Shown here: positions 16,464 to 26,074 of the stretch, piece after piece
Position numbering within the stretch: the stretch's first letter is position 1
Layout: each line of letters opens with the position of its first letter
DNA from: Chloroflexi bacterium UBA6077
GTDB taxonomy: Bacteria > Chloroflexota > UBA6077
Direction of reading: 5' to 3'
NCBI GenBank assembly: GCA_002436065.1
Contig: DIXP01000035.1
Location: 66,910-130,909, forward strand
Length of the DNA stretch: 64,000 nt
Notes under the pieces: model-generated
What the model was told of the DNA's origin: nothing
Databases searched by the model: none
What the model saw: the letters and a program-made list of their open reading frames with translations, nothing else
Program-made: the position numbers and the translations under genes

Positions 16464-17963
16464 ATGGCCGTCGCTCGGCGGGTTGCAGGCGCTTTCAATC
16501 TGGTCAACATAGTCGCGGTGCCCCTCCTATTCGTCGGTGGCATCTGGCTGTCCAGGTTGCTGTCTGCTCCACGGTTCGGAGTAGCGCTGGTCGCGATCAC
16601 CCTGTTAATGACCCTGCCTCTAGCGATGGTGCTGATCTCCAGACCAAAGTTCGGGGTAGCCCTTCTATTCGTTCTGTCCATGGTGATCATTGAGATCAAG
16701 CGGTTTTCGTGGCAGACGGAGGTCGGACTGGTCATAGAGTTCCTGGAGGGGATGCTGGCCATCGGGCTACTAACCTCGATGATTGCGCGGAGGGATCTCC
16801 ATCGGCTGGGATCTCCCCTGACCTTGCCGGTGCTGATCTACGTGTTGTACCAGGTCCTCCAGGCACTCCACCCCAACCTGCCCTCGGTGTTCAACATCCT
16901 CTACGCGCTGCGGGACCCAATCAATTTCGCCGTGCCCTTCTTTGCCGCTGTATACCTGATCAGGGACAAGACACAGTTGAGGTTCTTCCTGGGGATGTGG
17001 ATGCTGCTAGCAGTGGCCATCGCCCTATATGGCCTGAAGCAGAACTTCCTGGGACTGAGCAACTGGGAGGCCGCGTGGCTCTCCATCAGCCGAACTCACA
17101 TTATCTATGACAAGGTGCGCATCTTCTCGATGCTCGGGAGCGCCGACGCCCTTGGGATGCATATGGCAGTGTCGATAGTGCTGGCTCTCGGCCTCGCCTT
17201 TTCCACAAGAAGCCGGCTGGTGAGGTATGGGTGCATAGCGACGGTTCCGCTGTTCGTCGTAGTCGACCTCTATACCCTGACGAGGGGCGCCTACTCGGCT
17301 GTCCTGGTAGGTGTACTGGTGCTGGCAGTGATCACCAGGAGTCGCCTACTGCTCGTGGGCCTGCTTCTGGCTGCTGTCCTCGCCGTGGGCTGGTACCAGG
17401 TCAATCAGGGGAGCATGTTGGCCAACAGGGTGATGACGATGTTCTCTCCCGAGGAGGACGAGTCCTTCGCCGTGCGCCAGAGCTACATCGATGAGTATCT
17501 GCCGGTCATCGCTGAGAACCCCTTCGGCTTTGGACCGGCGACCTCGGGTCGACAGGGCTGGGTGTTGCTGGAGTGGGCAGGGGTGGACCCCTCGCTGGTG
17601 GAAAGCCTCGCGGGTGTCCCCGCTGACAACTACTACTTCCGCATAGCCCTGGAGAACGGCTGGGTTGGGCTGCTGCTATTCATGGTCCTGCTGGCCGTCG
17701 TGATCTCTCACGGCTTGAGGGTGTTCTACTCAGCAAAGGATCCCCTGGTCCGGTGGACTGCCGCGTCGCTGGTCGCGGCCTACGTTGCGATGGCTGTGGC
17801 CAGCGTGTCCAACAACTACTTCTCCCACGTGCAGTTGAAGCTATTCTTCTGGTTCTCGATAGGTGTGCTGGCAAATCTTCCTAAGATCGAGCAGGCGGCA
17901 GGGGAATCCGATCAGGTGAAGGAGAGTGCTCCACGCCTGCTGCCGAGAATGGGTGGCTGGTGA
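16464..17963 (+). CDS. O-antigen ligase/polymerase family membrane protein (Wzy/WaaL-like)
   Basis: A 499-residue protein with about 11 to 12 hydrophobic helices and one larger loop before the last third. The segment TLTRGAYSAVLVGVLVLAV and the loop containing SYIDEYLPVIAENPFGFGPATSG then DNYYFRIALENGWVGLLLF match the Wzy_C (O-antigen ligase) pattern. It would polymerise lipid-linked repeat units or ligate the finished chain on the outer face of the membrane. It sits between the Wzz-like gene and a glycosyltransferase gene, as in Wzx/Wzy-type clusters, and its stop overlaps the next start (GTGA). Polymerase and ligase roles cannot be separated from sequence alone. Confidence 0.85.
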   Translation: MAVARRVAGAFNLVNIVAVPLLFVGGIWLSRLLSAPRFGVALVAITLLMTLPLAMVLISRPKFGVALLFVLSMVIIEIKRFSWQTEVGLVIEFLEGMLAIGLLTSMIARRDLHRLGSPLTLPVLIYVLYQVLQALHPNLPSVFNILYALRDPINFAVPFFAAVYLIRDKTQLRFFLGMWMLLAVAIALYGLKQNFLGLSNWEAAWLSISRTHIIYDKVRIFSMLGSADALGMHMAVSIVLALGLAFSTRSRLVRYGCIATVPLFVVVDLYTLTRGAYSAVLVGVLVLAVITRSRLLLVGLLLAAVLAVGWYQVNQGSMLANRVMTMFSPEEDESFAVRQSYIDEYLPVIAENPFGFGPATSGRQGWVLLEWAGVDPSLVESLAGVPADNYYFRIALENGWVGLLLFMVLLAVVISHGLRVFYSAKDPLVRWTAASLVAAYVAMAVASVSNNYFSHVQLKLFFWFSIGVLANLPKIEQAAGESDQVKESAPRLLPRMGGW

Positions 17964-19201
17964 TGGACGGACTGTTGGCAATTCCGTTGTTTGTCCTGCA
18001 ACTGTATGCCTTTGCCTATCTGGCCTATCTCTGGATCCCAGCCTTAGCTGCGGCGGTCAAATGGAGACGGCCGGCCGAACCCACTACCCTTCTTAAGGAG
18101 GAGAGCAGCTTTGCCATCCTGGTCTCCGCTCATAACGAGGAGGCAGTGATCGGCGCCCTACTGTGGAGCCTGGCTCTTCAGCAGTACCCGGCGGATAAGC
18201 GCCGTGTGTTCGTGGTAGCCAACAACTGCACCGATTCGACCGCCACCATCGTAAGAAGTACGAGATTCGCCGCCTGCCTGGAGAGAACGGGTGGAGACCT
18301 GGCGACGAAAGGAGCGGCTCTGAGCTGGCTGTGGCAGAGGATATCAGCCGATGCTGCGGATTGCGACCGCGTTCTGATCCTGGACGCCGACAATCTGGTT
18401 CCTCCGGACTTTCTTCAGGAGATGAACCGCCTCTTCGACCGGGGCTACCGGGTAGTGCAGTCAGCTCGCTGCGCGAAGAACGCCGGGGATAGCTGGGCCA
18501 GCGAACTGGACGCCATATCCGAGGTACTGTGGAACAACCTGGACCAGGCGGGACGGATGGGACTGGGCATGTCGGCGATCATCGCGGGTTCAGGAACTGC
18601 GTTCGACCGCGCCACATTTGAGGGGCTGGTGGGTTCTGGAATAAGGGGACTCTGTGAAGACGTGGAGTGGCAGGCCCGCCTGATGCTGGGGGGCATAAGG
18701 GTCGGTTATGCAGCTAGAGCTAAGGTGTATGACGAGAAGACCAGGAAGGCTGGCCAGTTGGGTCGCCAGAGGAAGCGTTGGGTGGCGGGAATGGCCCTCA
18801 CGGCCCGCCACTATGGCTTCCGATTGCTCGGTTCTGGGTTGCGATCCCGGGATGTCCATCGGCTCTTCGCCGGTTTCGCGGCGACCAAACCACCTCGATC
18901 GATACTGCTTCTCTTGATGGCAGGACTGGGGTTAACCGGCATCCTGTTTCCTGACTTGCCTGGGCTACTACCGTGGACGGTGTGGTTTGCTGCCCTCGCC
19001 AGCTTTGTGGCCTACGTGCTGCTGGGAATGGTGCTGGCTGGGGCTCGTTTGCGTTCCTATGTCGCCCTTGCCTATGCCCCGCTGTTCATCTGCATGATGG
19101 CCGGAGCCACGCTATTTGGGGCGCTGCGGGCCTCCCGACAGGAGTGGGTTCCCACGGCGCACGAGCGAGGCGTCACCATCGATCAGGTGCATGGTAGATA
19201 G
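17960..19201 (+). CDS. Membrane-bound family 2 glycosyltransferase (processive type)
   Basis: A 413-residue transferase with an N-terminal helix, a GT-A domain and three C-terminal helices. Motifs are FAILVSAHNEEAVI, VVANNCTDSTA, VLILDADNLVPPDFL, GLCEDVEWQARLML (acid base ED) and QRKRW, the QxxRW signature of processive synthases. The start GTG 17960 overlaps the ligase gene stop; ATG 17963 directly follows and may be used instead. It resembles NodC/cellulose-synthase-like enzymes in layout. Whether it makes a homopolymer or a single linkage is open. Confidence 0.86.
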   Translation: MMDGLLAIPLFVLQLYAFAYLAYLWIPALAAAVKWRRPAEPTTLLKEESSFAILVSAHNEEAVIGALLWSLALQQYPADKRRVFVVANNCTDSTATIVRSTRFAACLERTGGDLATKGAALSWLWQRISADAADCDRVLILDADNLVPPDFLQEMNRLFDRGYRVVQSARCAKNAGDSWASELDAISEVLWNNLDQAGRMGLGMSAIIAGSGTAFDRATFEGLVGSGIRGLCEDVEWQARLMLGGIRVGYAARAKVYDEKTRKAGQLGRQRKRWVAGMALTARHYGFRLLGSGLRSRDVHRLFAGFAATKPPRSILLLLMAGLGLTGILFPDLPGLLPWTVWFAALASFVAYVLLGMVLAGARLRSYVALAYAPLFICMMAGATLFGALRASRQEWVPTAHERGVTIDQVHGR

Positions 19202-19213
19202 GAGGGACACTTG

Positions 19214-20179
19214 ATGCAGCAAGCTAGAGAAAGGGTACGGTGTTTCGATGGTGGCCCCGTCAGCCTGGTGGTCCCAACCTACAACCGTGCCGAACAGTTG
19301 GACCGGGTACTGGCTTCCTACCTCGATCAAAGGGCTGCGAGAGAGGTTGTTGTCGTCGACAACGGCAGTGTCGACGGCACCCAGGATCTATTGAGGGAGC
19401 GGGCCCGGCAGTCATCTATCCTTCGCATCGTTCGGCTTCCCGTTAACCAGGGGCAAGCAGGAGCCCGGAACGCTGGCGCCGAAGCTGCCACGGGCGACTA
19501 CCTGTTCTATGGAGAGGATGACTATGAACTCACGCCGGGGCAGGTTACCACTCTGCTGGAGCATCTAGAGTCCTCTGGCGCCGACATGATCGCTGGCCGG
19601 CGCATAAATGTGTTGCCGGGGGAGAGCCACCAGGCGGCGCTGCTGAGGGTTCAGCGCTACACGGATCCGGTGATCGAGCGATGGGCGATGGTGGGAAACC
19701 ACCACATTGACACCGGTGTCGACGTGCCGGTGCCGTTGCTGGATGCTTGTGCGCTGATCCGCAGAGATGTTTTCCGCCGCGTTTCCTTCGATCGAGGCTT
19801 CAGGGGCAACGGCTGGCGCGAGGAGACCGATTTCCAGATTGGGGCGTTGAAGGCAGGCTTTCGATTGGCGCACTGCCCCCACACCCTGGGCTTCCACACC
19901 CCCGGTGGAGTTGGCAAGGCTCGTGGCGGGTCCAGGAGCCGTAGCCGCTGGAACTATGAACTCTGGGTTGTGCGCAATAACGCGAGGTTTCTCCGAAAGC
20001 ACTGGGAATTCCTGCGCACCACCGACAGCGGGCTGAGCGTTGCGCCTTCCCTGGCGCTGACGGTGTTGCTGCAGGCCGTGCTGAGGCTGGGACGCGGCGC
20101 GAAGAAGTGCACTCGGCTGTCACATGGCCATGGCGCGGGTGTCCCTGCCTCTCGGCTCCCCGAGGGCGCTCATGAATAG
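19214..20179 (+). CDS. Family 2 glycosyltransferase
   Basis: A soluble GT-A transferase of 321 residues: VSLVVPTYNRAEQL, VVDNGSVDGT, NQGQAGARNAG, LFYGEDDYEL (metal site) and FRGNGWREETDFQIGALKAGFRL. ATG 19214 is preferred to the in-frame TTG at 19211 because GGAGGG (19201-19206) is eight bases upstream. The last 8 bases overlap the next gene start. The C-terminal 60 residues are basic and of no recognised domain. Donor and acceptor are unknown; location between the ligase and flippase genes suggests it builds the repeat unit. Confidence 0.85.
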   Translation: MQQARERVRCFDGGPVSLVVPTYNRAEQLDRVLASYLDQRAAREVVVVDNGSVDGTQDLLRERARQSSILRIVRLPVNQGQAGARNAGAEAATGDYLFYGEDDYELTPGQVTTLLEHLESSGADMIAGRRINVLPGESHQAALLRVQRYTDPVIERWAMVGNHHIDTGVDVPVPLLDACALIRRDVFRRVSFDRGFRGNGWREETDFQIGALKAGFRLAHCPHTLGFHTPGGVGKARGGSRSRSRWNYELWVVRNNARFLRKHWEFLRTTDSGLSVAPSLALTVLLQAVLRLGRGAKKCTRLSHGHGAGVPASRLPEGAHE

Positions 20180-22451
20180 AGAGTGCGTCCGATTGCCAGG
20201 CGCCGACCGCTCGCTGCAGTTGGGCGACGCCTACCCATCCTCGACAAGTAGGATGATCGTCGGCCAGGAGATCGTCTGTGTCTCGGTTATGGACTGGGAC
20301 TGGCCCTTCTGGACCAGTCGGCAGCATCTGATGTCCCAGTTCGCACGTCAGAACCGGGTCCTGTTCGTGGACCCGCCTCTTACTTTCGCTAGTGACTACC
20401 TGGGGGCAGGACATGACGATCGGCTGAGGAGGAAACTGACCGCTTGGGCGAAGAACGGTGGACTGAGCAGGCGCGGGGAGAGGTTGCTACTTTGGAGTCC
20501 TCCGCCAGCCCTCCCTTTCAACCGGGTCCGCAGCCGAGTGTTGTTCGAGAAGCTGTTGGCCTTCAATCAGGAGGTCTTTCGCATGTGCCTGCGACGGACC
20601 CTGGCAAGGCTTGAGTTCCAGAGCCCTGTGCTATGGGTGTCCTTCAACGTCTACTTCGGCGACGCCGTCGTCGGCCGCCTCGGCGAGAGGCTGTCGGTCT
20701 ACCACTGCACCGACGAGATAACGGGCTTTCCCGGCTACTCGCCCTATATTGGGGAGATCGAAGGGAGGCTGGCGGGCAACTGTGACCTGGTTCTGACCTC
20801 CTCGGAGGTGCTCAGGGAGTCCAAGGCAACTTTCAACGCCCACAGCTATTTCGTGCCCAATGCGGCAGACGTTGACCTCTTTCGCCAGGCTTTGTCTCAG
20901 GATGGGACAGAGCCCGAGGATCTGATAGGCCTGCCTAGCCCTCGAGCCGGCTTCATCGGCCAGGTCGAGTACAGGTTCGACTGTGAGCTGTTGCGGCACG
21001 TGGCGGAGGCATTGCCTGGATGGAGCTTCATCCTGATAGGACCAGTGCAGGAAGGAAACCATGAGGTAGACAGGCTCAGGGGACTGCCCAATGTACACTT
21101 CCTGGGGTTGAAGAGGCGCGAGAGTCTCCCCGCTTACCTGGCCCATATGGATGTGGCACTCATTCCTTACAAGATCAATCGGCTGACCCAGGGAATATAC
21201 CCCTTGAAGTTGCACGAGTACCTGGCTGCGGGCAAGCCCGTGGTCGCTACGCCCATCCCATCCCTGCGGGCCAGTCCTGGCTTTCTGTATTTGGCAGAGG
21301 ATGGTCCCAGTTTCGTGCAGGCCATCTTGCAGGCGAAGGAAAGCGACAATCTGGCCGCGCGGTGCTCGCGAAGCGACTCCGCGGCAGACCATAGCTGGGC
21401 TGCCAGGGCCGGAGAGATCTCTCAGCTCGTGGCAAGGGCATTGCGCAAGAAAGAAAATGATCTTGCCTCCATCAGACCGGCTAAGGCCGACATCCCCGTG
21501 GCTGGATCGCTTCCGAAGATCCAGGGGGGCAGCAGTACTCTCTGGAGTGGAGTCCAAGTGAGGGTTGAATCAGCCATGTCCGAGGTGAGCCATGACTGTC
21601 GCCTGCCTCTCGGCGTGTTCATGCGACAGGGAAGGGATCTGTACACTCGCCATGGCGACCCCTTGAAGCGACTCGCCTATCGAGTCCTAGGCGATCTCAA
21701 CATCCACCGGAGAATGCGAGCTGGCCATGTTGTGGCATCGCTGCTCGGCTCCTCTGTCAGTGCAGGGCGGATCCTGGATGCCGGATGCGGTGAGGGTGCT
21801 TGCGCGGTGACCCTGGCACGGGAGCTGAAGGGATGCCGTGTGATTGGAGTGGACCTACTGGAGAGTAGTATCGCCTCTTGCCAGGTGATGGCCGATAGCC
21901 TTCAACTCCGAAACCTGGCCTTCGAACAGGCGGACGTGCGCGATTTGCCCTACGAAGAGAGCTTCGATGCGGCGGTGTGCGTGGACGTGTTGGAGCATGT
22001 GTGGGAGGACGAGCGTGTACTGGAGAGCCTCAACAGGGCTTTGAAGCCCGGGGGGCTCCTGGTGATTCACGTGCCGCTGCGCCATCAAATGCAGAAGCGG
22101 GTCATCCCCACTTTCAAGAGACACAGTGTTACCGGCCACGTCCGGGACGAGTACTCGCGAGAGGAGATTCTCAACAAGGTGAGAGCGGCCGGATTTGTGG
22201 TCACCGGCCTAAGGAGAACCTTTGGGGGGGGTGGAGAGCTGGCCTTTGAACTGAACGCGCTGTTTACCGGGGTTCCGGTGCTGGGAGTCGTGGCCGCTGC
22301 CCTCACCTATCCGGTGGCACTCACCCTTGCTTACCGGGAGTTGAGGGGACGATCGAGGTGTGAAGGCAACTCTTTCCTGGTGACAGCCAGGAAGCCGTCA
22401 GCACGGGTAGCATCCAGCAATGGGCTGCGTGGCCCAATGGAGGCAGGATGA
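20172..22451 (+). CDS. Fusion: GT-B glycosyltransferase (TuaH-like) + SAM-dependent methyltransferase
   Basis: A 759-residue bifunctional protein. The N-terminal part (about 25-420) is a GT-B glycosyltransferase with MDWDWPFWTSRQHL, LFVDPP, FVPNAADVDLF, AGFIGQVEYRFD and the donor-site motif KLHEYLAAGKPVVATP. After a linker (about 425-500), the C-terminal part is a class I methyltransferase: ILDAGCGEGACAV (motif I, near 534), VIGVDLLESS, QADVRDLPYEESFDAAVCVDVLEHV and LKPGGLLVIHVP. The likely role is to add a sugar and methylate it or its neighbour, possibly capping chains. ATG 20172 overlaps the preceding gene by eight bases, and the stop overlaps the flippase start (ATGA). Confidence 0.86.
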   Translation: MNRECVRLPGADRSLQLGDAYPSSTSRMIVGQEIVCVSVMDWDWPFWTSRQHLMSQFARQNRVLFVDPPLTFASDYLGAGHDDRLRRKLTAWAKNGGLSRRGERLLLWSPPPALPFNRVRSRVLFEKLLAFNQEVFRMCLRRTLARLEFQSPVLWVSFNVYFGDAVVGRLGERLSVYHCTDEITGFPGYSPYIGEIEGRLAGNCDLVLTSSEVLRESKATFNAHSYFVPNAADVDLFRQALSQDGTEPEDLIGLPSPRAGFIGQVEYRFDCELLRHVAEALPGWSFILIGPVQEGNHEVDRLRGLPNVHFLGLKRRESLPAYLAHMDVALIPYKINRLTQGIYPLKLHEYLAAGKPVVATPIPSLRASPGFLYLAEDGPSFVQAILQAKESDNLAARCSRSDSAADHSWAARAGEISQLVARALRKKENDLASIRPAKADIPVAGSLPKIQGGSSTLWSGVQVRVESAMSEVSHDCRLPLGVFMRQGRDLYTRHGDPLKRLAYRVLGDLNIHRRMRAGHVVASLLGSSVSAGRILDAGCGEGACAVTLARELKGCRVIGVDLLESSIASCQVMADSLQLRNLAFEQADVRDLPYEESFDAAVCVDVLEHVWEDERVLESLNRALKPGGLLVIHVPLRHQMQKRVIPTFKRHSVTGHVRDEYSREEILNKVRAAGFVVTGLRRTFGGGGELAFELNALFTGVPVLGVVAAALTYPVALTLAYRELRGRSRCEGNSFLVTARKPSARVASSNGLRGPMEAG

Positions 22452-23989
22452 ATCTCTCGACCAAGATCGTCCGCAACACCGCGGCCAACTATGGTGGGAA
22501 TCTGCTGGGTCTCGTCGTTGGCTTCCTGCTCACCCCATTTCTGATCCGATCGTTGGGAGATTCCAATTATGGTGCCTGGGTGCTTGTCGGCTCCATCAGC
22601 AGCTACTTCTGGATGTTCGACTTCGGGTTGGGAGCGTCGGTCATCAAGTTCGTCTCGGAACTGAAGGCGAAGGGCGAGCAGGAGCGGCTGAACCGCATGG
22701 TGGCCAATTCCTTCGCATTGCTGGCCGCCGTCGGGGTAGTCGCTGCCGTGGGTTGCCTGGTTCTGGTCCAGTTGGTGGAAGCTCTCTTCCCACTGCCTCC
22801 GCAGCTGCTTCCAGACGTCAAGGCGATGATCTATATAACCGGGGTATCGCTCCTGGTGTCTTTTCCCTTTGGAGTCTTTGGGGGAGTGCTGCGGGGTTAC
22901 CAGCGTTACGACCTGGTCAATGCCGTCGGCGCTGCATCTGTCGTCATCAATGCCCTCATGTCCCTCGCTGTGGTCTACTTTGGACTGGGGTTGGTGGGCT
23001 TGTCCGTGGTCGGATTGCTGACCAACGTGATCGTGGCGGCCGGCAGACTGACCATGGCGAGACGAGTCGATCCAGACCTGCGGTTGGGCATCGGAATGGT
23101 GAGCACCCAAGTCGTTAAGGAGATCGGCAGCTTCAGCCTGTGGGTGTTCGTCATAAACGTGGCTGTTCAGGTGGTGTACCGGACGGCCCCCATCATCATT
23201 ACGGTAGTGTTGGATGTGGCGATGGTGACCCCCTACTCCATAGCAAACGGATTGGCGCAGTACGTCAAGCGTGGCGTTGATCCGATCCTGGCGGTTCTGT
23301 TGCCGGCCTACACTGAGTTGAGCGCGGCGGACGATACGACCCGAGTACAGAGTCTGTTGGTGGATGGTTCACGAATCGTGGGGGCGATGTCGCTGCCTAT
23401 GGTGATGCTGCTGTTCCTGCTGGGGAAGCCTTTCATTACCCTATGGGTTGGGCCGCAGTACGAGATCGCCTACCCCCTGCTCTGTCTTCTTTCGGTGCCG
23501 CTTTTCTTCAGCTTCCTCATATCCACAGGCGACAAGTTGCTGTGGGCCAAGGGCAAGATCAAGGTCAACTCCTTCGTTGCCATGGCCGATAGCTCCCTCA
23601 ACCTGCTGTTGAGCGTCTTGCTGACTAGTAGCTTCGGCGTGGTGGGAGTCGGATTGGCCACGCTCATCTCGGTGCTAACAACCAACGGTCTCGTACTGTT
23701 GCCCTACATCTGCAGAGAGGCCGGAGTGCCGGTCTCACGCTATCTGAGCGAGGTGGTGAAACCGATCCTGGTGCCGGCGTTTCCCAGCGCCGGGTTGGCA
23801 GCAATAGCGATCCAGTTCATCGGAGCCGGCAGCTATTTGCACATGATGGTGGTTGGCGCGGTTTGCGTCGCAAGCTACTGGGGGGTCTTCCTGTTGCTGA
23901 GTCGTCATGAGGAGAAGATGCGATGGATGTTCGTAGTTCGATCGGCACTGATACAGACCAAGGCTCACAGGGTGGACAGTACGGCATGA
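22448..23989 (+). CDS. Wzx-type polysaccharide flippase (MOP superfamily)
   Basis: A 513-residue membrane protein with 12 to 14 predicted helices. The N-terminus IVRNTAANYGGNLLGLVVGFLLTPFLIRSLG and the GAWVLVGSISSYFWMFDFGLG turn are typical of RfbX/Wzx-like transporters, which move undecaprenyl-pyrophosphate-linked repeat units to the outer face. The frame is continuous, with ATGA overlaps at both ends, so it lies within one translationally coupled series. Substrate specificity cannot be inferred. Confidence 0.9.
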   Translation: MNLSTKIVRNTAANYGGNLLGLVVGFLLTPFLIRSLGDSNYGAWVLVGSISSYFWMFDFGLGASVIKFVSELKAKGEQERLNRMVANSFALLAAVGVVAAVGCLVLVQLVEALFPLPPQLLPDVKAMIYITGVSLLVSFPFGVFGGVLRGYQRYDLVNAVGAASVVINALMSLAVVYFGLGLVGLSVVGLLTNVIVAAGRLTMARRVDPDLRLGIGMVSTQVVKEIGSFSLWVFVINVAVQVVYRTAPIIITVVLDVAMVTPYSIANGLAQYVKRGVDPILAVLLPAYTELSAADDTTRVQSLLVDGSRIVGAMSLPMVMLLFLLGKPFITLWVGPQYEIAYPLLCLLSVPLFFSFLISTGDKLLWAKGKIKVNSFVAMADSSLNLLLSVLLTSSFGVVGVGLATLISVLTTNGLVLLPYICREAGVPVSRYLSEVVKPILVPAFPSAGLAAIAIQFIGAGSYLHMMVVGAVCVASYWGVFLLLSRHEEKMRWMFVVRSALIQTKAHRVDSTA

Positions 23990-24894
23990 TCACCGTGGGA
24001 GTGGCCGCCTACAATGCGGCGACGGTGATACCTAAGCTGCTCGACTCGTTGTTGGCGCAGGACTTCCCGTGGGATCGGATGGAGATCGTCGTGGCCGATA
24101 ACGGGTCCATCGATAACACTACGGACGTTGTTCGAAGATACATGTCGCGAGGACCCGTTAGGTTGGTACAAGCTGCCCATCGCCGGGGGCCTTCGGTGGC
24201 ACGCAATGCTGTGGTTGCGGCTGCCCGGGGAGAGATCATCGCCTTCATCGATAGCGACTGTATTGCCCATACTGAGTGGCTGGCGGAGATTGAAGCAGGG
24301 TTCGCGGATCCGACGGTTGGGTGTGTGGCCGGGTCCATACTAGCTGCGGAGCCAAAAACGGCTGTGGAGAGGTACTACGCAAGGCGCGGGATCCTGAGCC
24401 AGGAACACGTGTTGAGCCATTCATTCCTCCCCTATGCGCAGACTGCCAACGCCGCCTTTCGCAAGGAGGTCTTCGATCGCATCGGCCTGTTCGACGAGGA
24501 GTTGATAACCGCGGAGGATTCCGATGTGCTGTGGCGAATGCAGCTGGAAACAGGGTTCCGGCTGTGTTATCGGCCGGAGGCTGTGGCGTGGCATCGCCAT
24601 CGCAGCACTACCGCTGGGCTGTGGCGGCAGACCATTGGGTGGGGGATCGGGGACGCTATCCTGTACAAGAAGTACCGCCGGCATCTTCGGAGGGATCCCT
24701 GGAGAAGACTCCTTTGGCAATACCGCCGGATTCTCGGGCTTGCCAGCCTCTCTCTTCGTCGCTGGGTTGCGGTGAAGCTCCAGTGGAGCAGCGTGGAGTT
24801 GTTGGAGGATGCCTATCTAAGCCTCCTCTTCAATGGAGGGCTACGGTTGGGCCGGCTGAAGGGCTCCCTTGCCAGCCGGGTCTTCTACCCCTGA
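23986..24894 (+). CDS. Family 2 glycosyltransferase
   Basis: A 302-residue GT-A transferase: MITVGVAAYNAATVI, VVADNGSIDNTTDVV, GPSVARNAVVAAARGEIIAFIDSDC (metal-site DSD), ANAAFRKEVFDRIGLFDEELITAEDSDVLWRM. The start ATG 23986 overlaps the flippase stop and places the first beta strand at the N-terminus; an upstream in-frame ATG at 23923 would overlap the flippase by 67 bases. It is followed by a gap of 187 bases in which I see nothing except the strong Shine-Dalgarno site of the next gene. Confidence 0.86.
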   Translation: MITVGVAAYNAATVIPKLLDSLLAQDFPWDRMEIVVADNGSIDNTTDVVRRYMSRGPVRLVQAAHRRGPSVARNAVVAAARGEIIAFIDSDCIAHTEWLAEIEAGFADPTVGCVAGSILAAEPKTAVERYYARRGILSQEHVLSHSFLPYAQTANAAFRKEVFDRIGLFDEELITAEDSDVLWRMQLETGFRLCYRPEAVAWHRHRSTTAGLWRQTIGWGIGDAILYKKYRRHLRRDPWRRLLWQYRRILGLASLSLRRWVAVKLQWSSVELLEDAYLSLLFNGGLRLGRLKGSLASRVFYP

Positions 24895-25081
24895 CTGCTC
24901 CTGTTTCGACGTGGTGGTCCGCCAAGGTGGTCTGCAAAGGTAGTGCAGGGCGTGCTGCTCTGCCCGTCTCATGAACAGCCTCTCATCCCCCCTACGTCTG
25001 CCTTCAGGCTGCATTCAACTCCTTGAAGCAGAATCTCAAGGGACGTTCAGGCTGGACTTGGGCGATGTTAGGAGGATCCGC

Positions 25082-26020
25082 TTGGTCCTGATTACCGCGG
25101 CGATCTGCACGGCGGGCGAGAGGAGTACGCTGGAGGGCAGCCTTCGTACCCTGGTAGCACAGGAGGGTGCGCTATCGGAGTTCGAGGTGCTGGTGGTGGA
25201 CAACAGCCGTGAGGACAAGGGTTTCGTGTCCGGTGTATCGTCTGCCGTTGCCCGGGATACTGGGGTGCCGGTGCGCTGCGTGCGGGAGCTCCAGGTGGGG
25301 CTGGGCTTCGCGCGGAACGCGGCCATCGCTGCCGCCGGGGGTGAGGTTGTTGCCTTCCTGGACGACGATGTCGTGGTAGATCCGCACTGGGCTACCGAAC
25401 TGGCTACGGCCTACAGGGAGACGGACGCCGCGGCCGTCGGCGGCAAGATAGAGGCTATTTGGGGGGCTCCTCGTCCCCCCTGGCTGGGCGACGAGCTGTT
25501 GGGCTATCTGAGCATCCTGGATTACGGGCCCGAGCGGACCTGGTGCACCAACCCGGGTTATCCCTTTGGGGCCAACATCTCCTTCAGAAAAGAGACGCTG
25601 CTGGAGTTGGGTGGTTTCGCGACCTCCCTGGGAGGGGGTGGAGCGCCCACCTATCTGATGGATGAGATCGATGTGTGCCGTCGATTGGAGAGGGCAGGGG
25701 GACACATCCTCTATGCCCCGACGGTGAAGGTGGGGCACATCGTGCCGCCCTCTCGCCTGACCAGGGCCTTCTTCATGAATCGGGCGGTATTCCTGGGGAG
25801 GACCACGGCTCGCATGGGGTGTGGCGGGAGCGTCCTCTCGAGGCAGAGGCTGCTAAAGGGGTTGCCTGCGGCAACTTGGAGGGTGGCCGCCCATGGGGGC
25901 AGATGCCTCTGGTTCACCGTTACACGCAGGGAGCGGCAATTAGCCTCAGAGGGACGCCACCTTGCCTGGAATTTGGGATGGATGTGGGAGACCATCCTGC
26001 TGGCGGGCAGGGGGCATTGA
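25082..26020 (+). CDS. Family 2 glycosyltransferase, TTG start
   Basis: A 312-residue GT-A transferase: LVLITAAICTAGERSTLEGSL, VLVVDNSRED, GLGFARNAAIAAAGGEVVAFLDDDVVVDP (metal-site DDD), FGANISFRKETLLELGGF, MDEIDVCRRLERAGG and VGHIVPPSRLTRAFF. An ATG at 24971 would add 37 residues with no match to the fold. TTG 25082 has a perfect AGGAGG at 25070-25075 and begins exactly at the first beta strand, so I choose it. It belongs to a run of three similar family 2 genes (23986-27010) that may have arisen by duplication. Confidence 0.85.
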   Translation: MVLITAAICTAGERSTLEGSLRTLVAQEGALSEFEVLVVDNSREDKGFVSGVSSAVARDTGVPVRCVRELQVGLGFARNAAIAAAGGEVVAFLDDDVVVDPHWATELATAYRETDAAAVGGKIEAIWGAPRPPWLGDELLGYLSILDYGPERTWCTNPGYPFGANISFRKETLLELGGFATSLGGGGAPTYLMDEIDVCRRLERAGGHILYAPTVKVGHIVPPSRLTRAFFMNRAVFLGRTTARMGCGGSVLSRQRLLKGLPAATWRVAAHGGRCLWFTVTRRERQLASEGRHLAWNLGWMWETILLAGRGH

Positions 26021-26074
26021 TGGGCATCGGCTAAGGCCGTCGCCGCTGAACTTGGGATACGGGGGACTAACGGC

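Noticed and set aside
24895..25081. An N-terminal extension of the 25082 gene from ATG 24971
   Set aside because: The 37 extra residues match no part of the fold, while AGGAGG lies ideally before TTG 25082.
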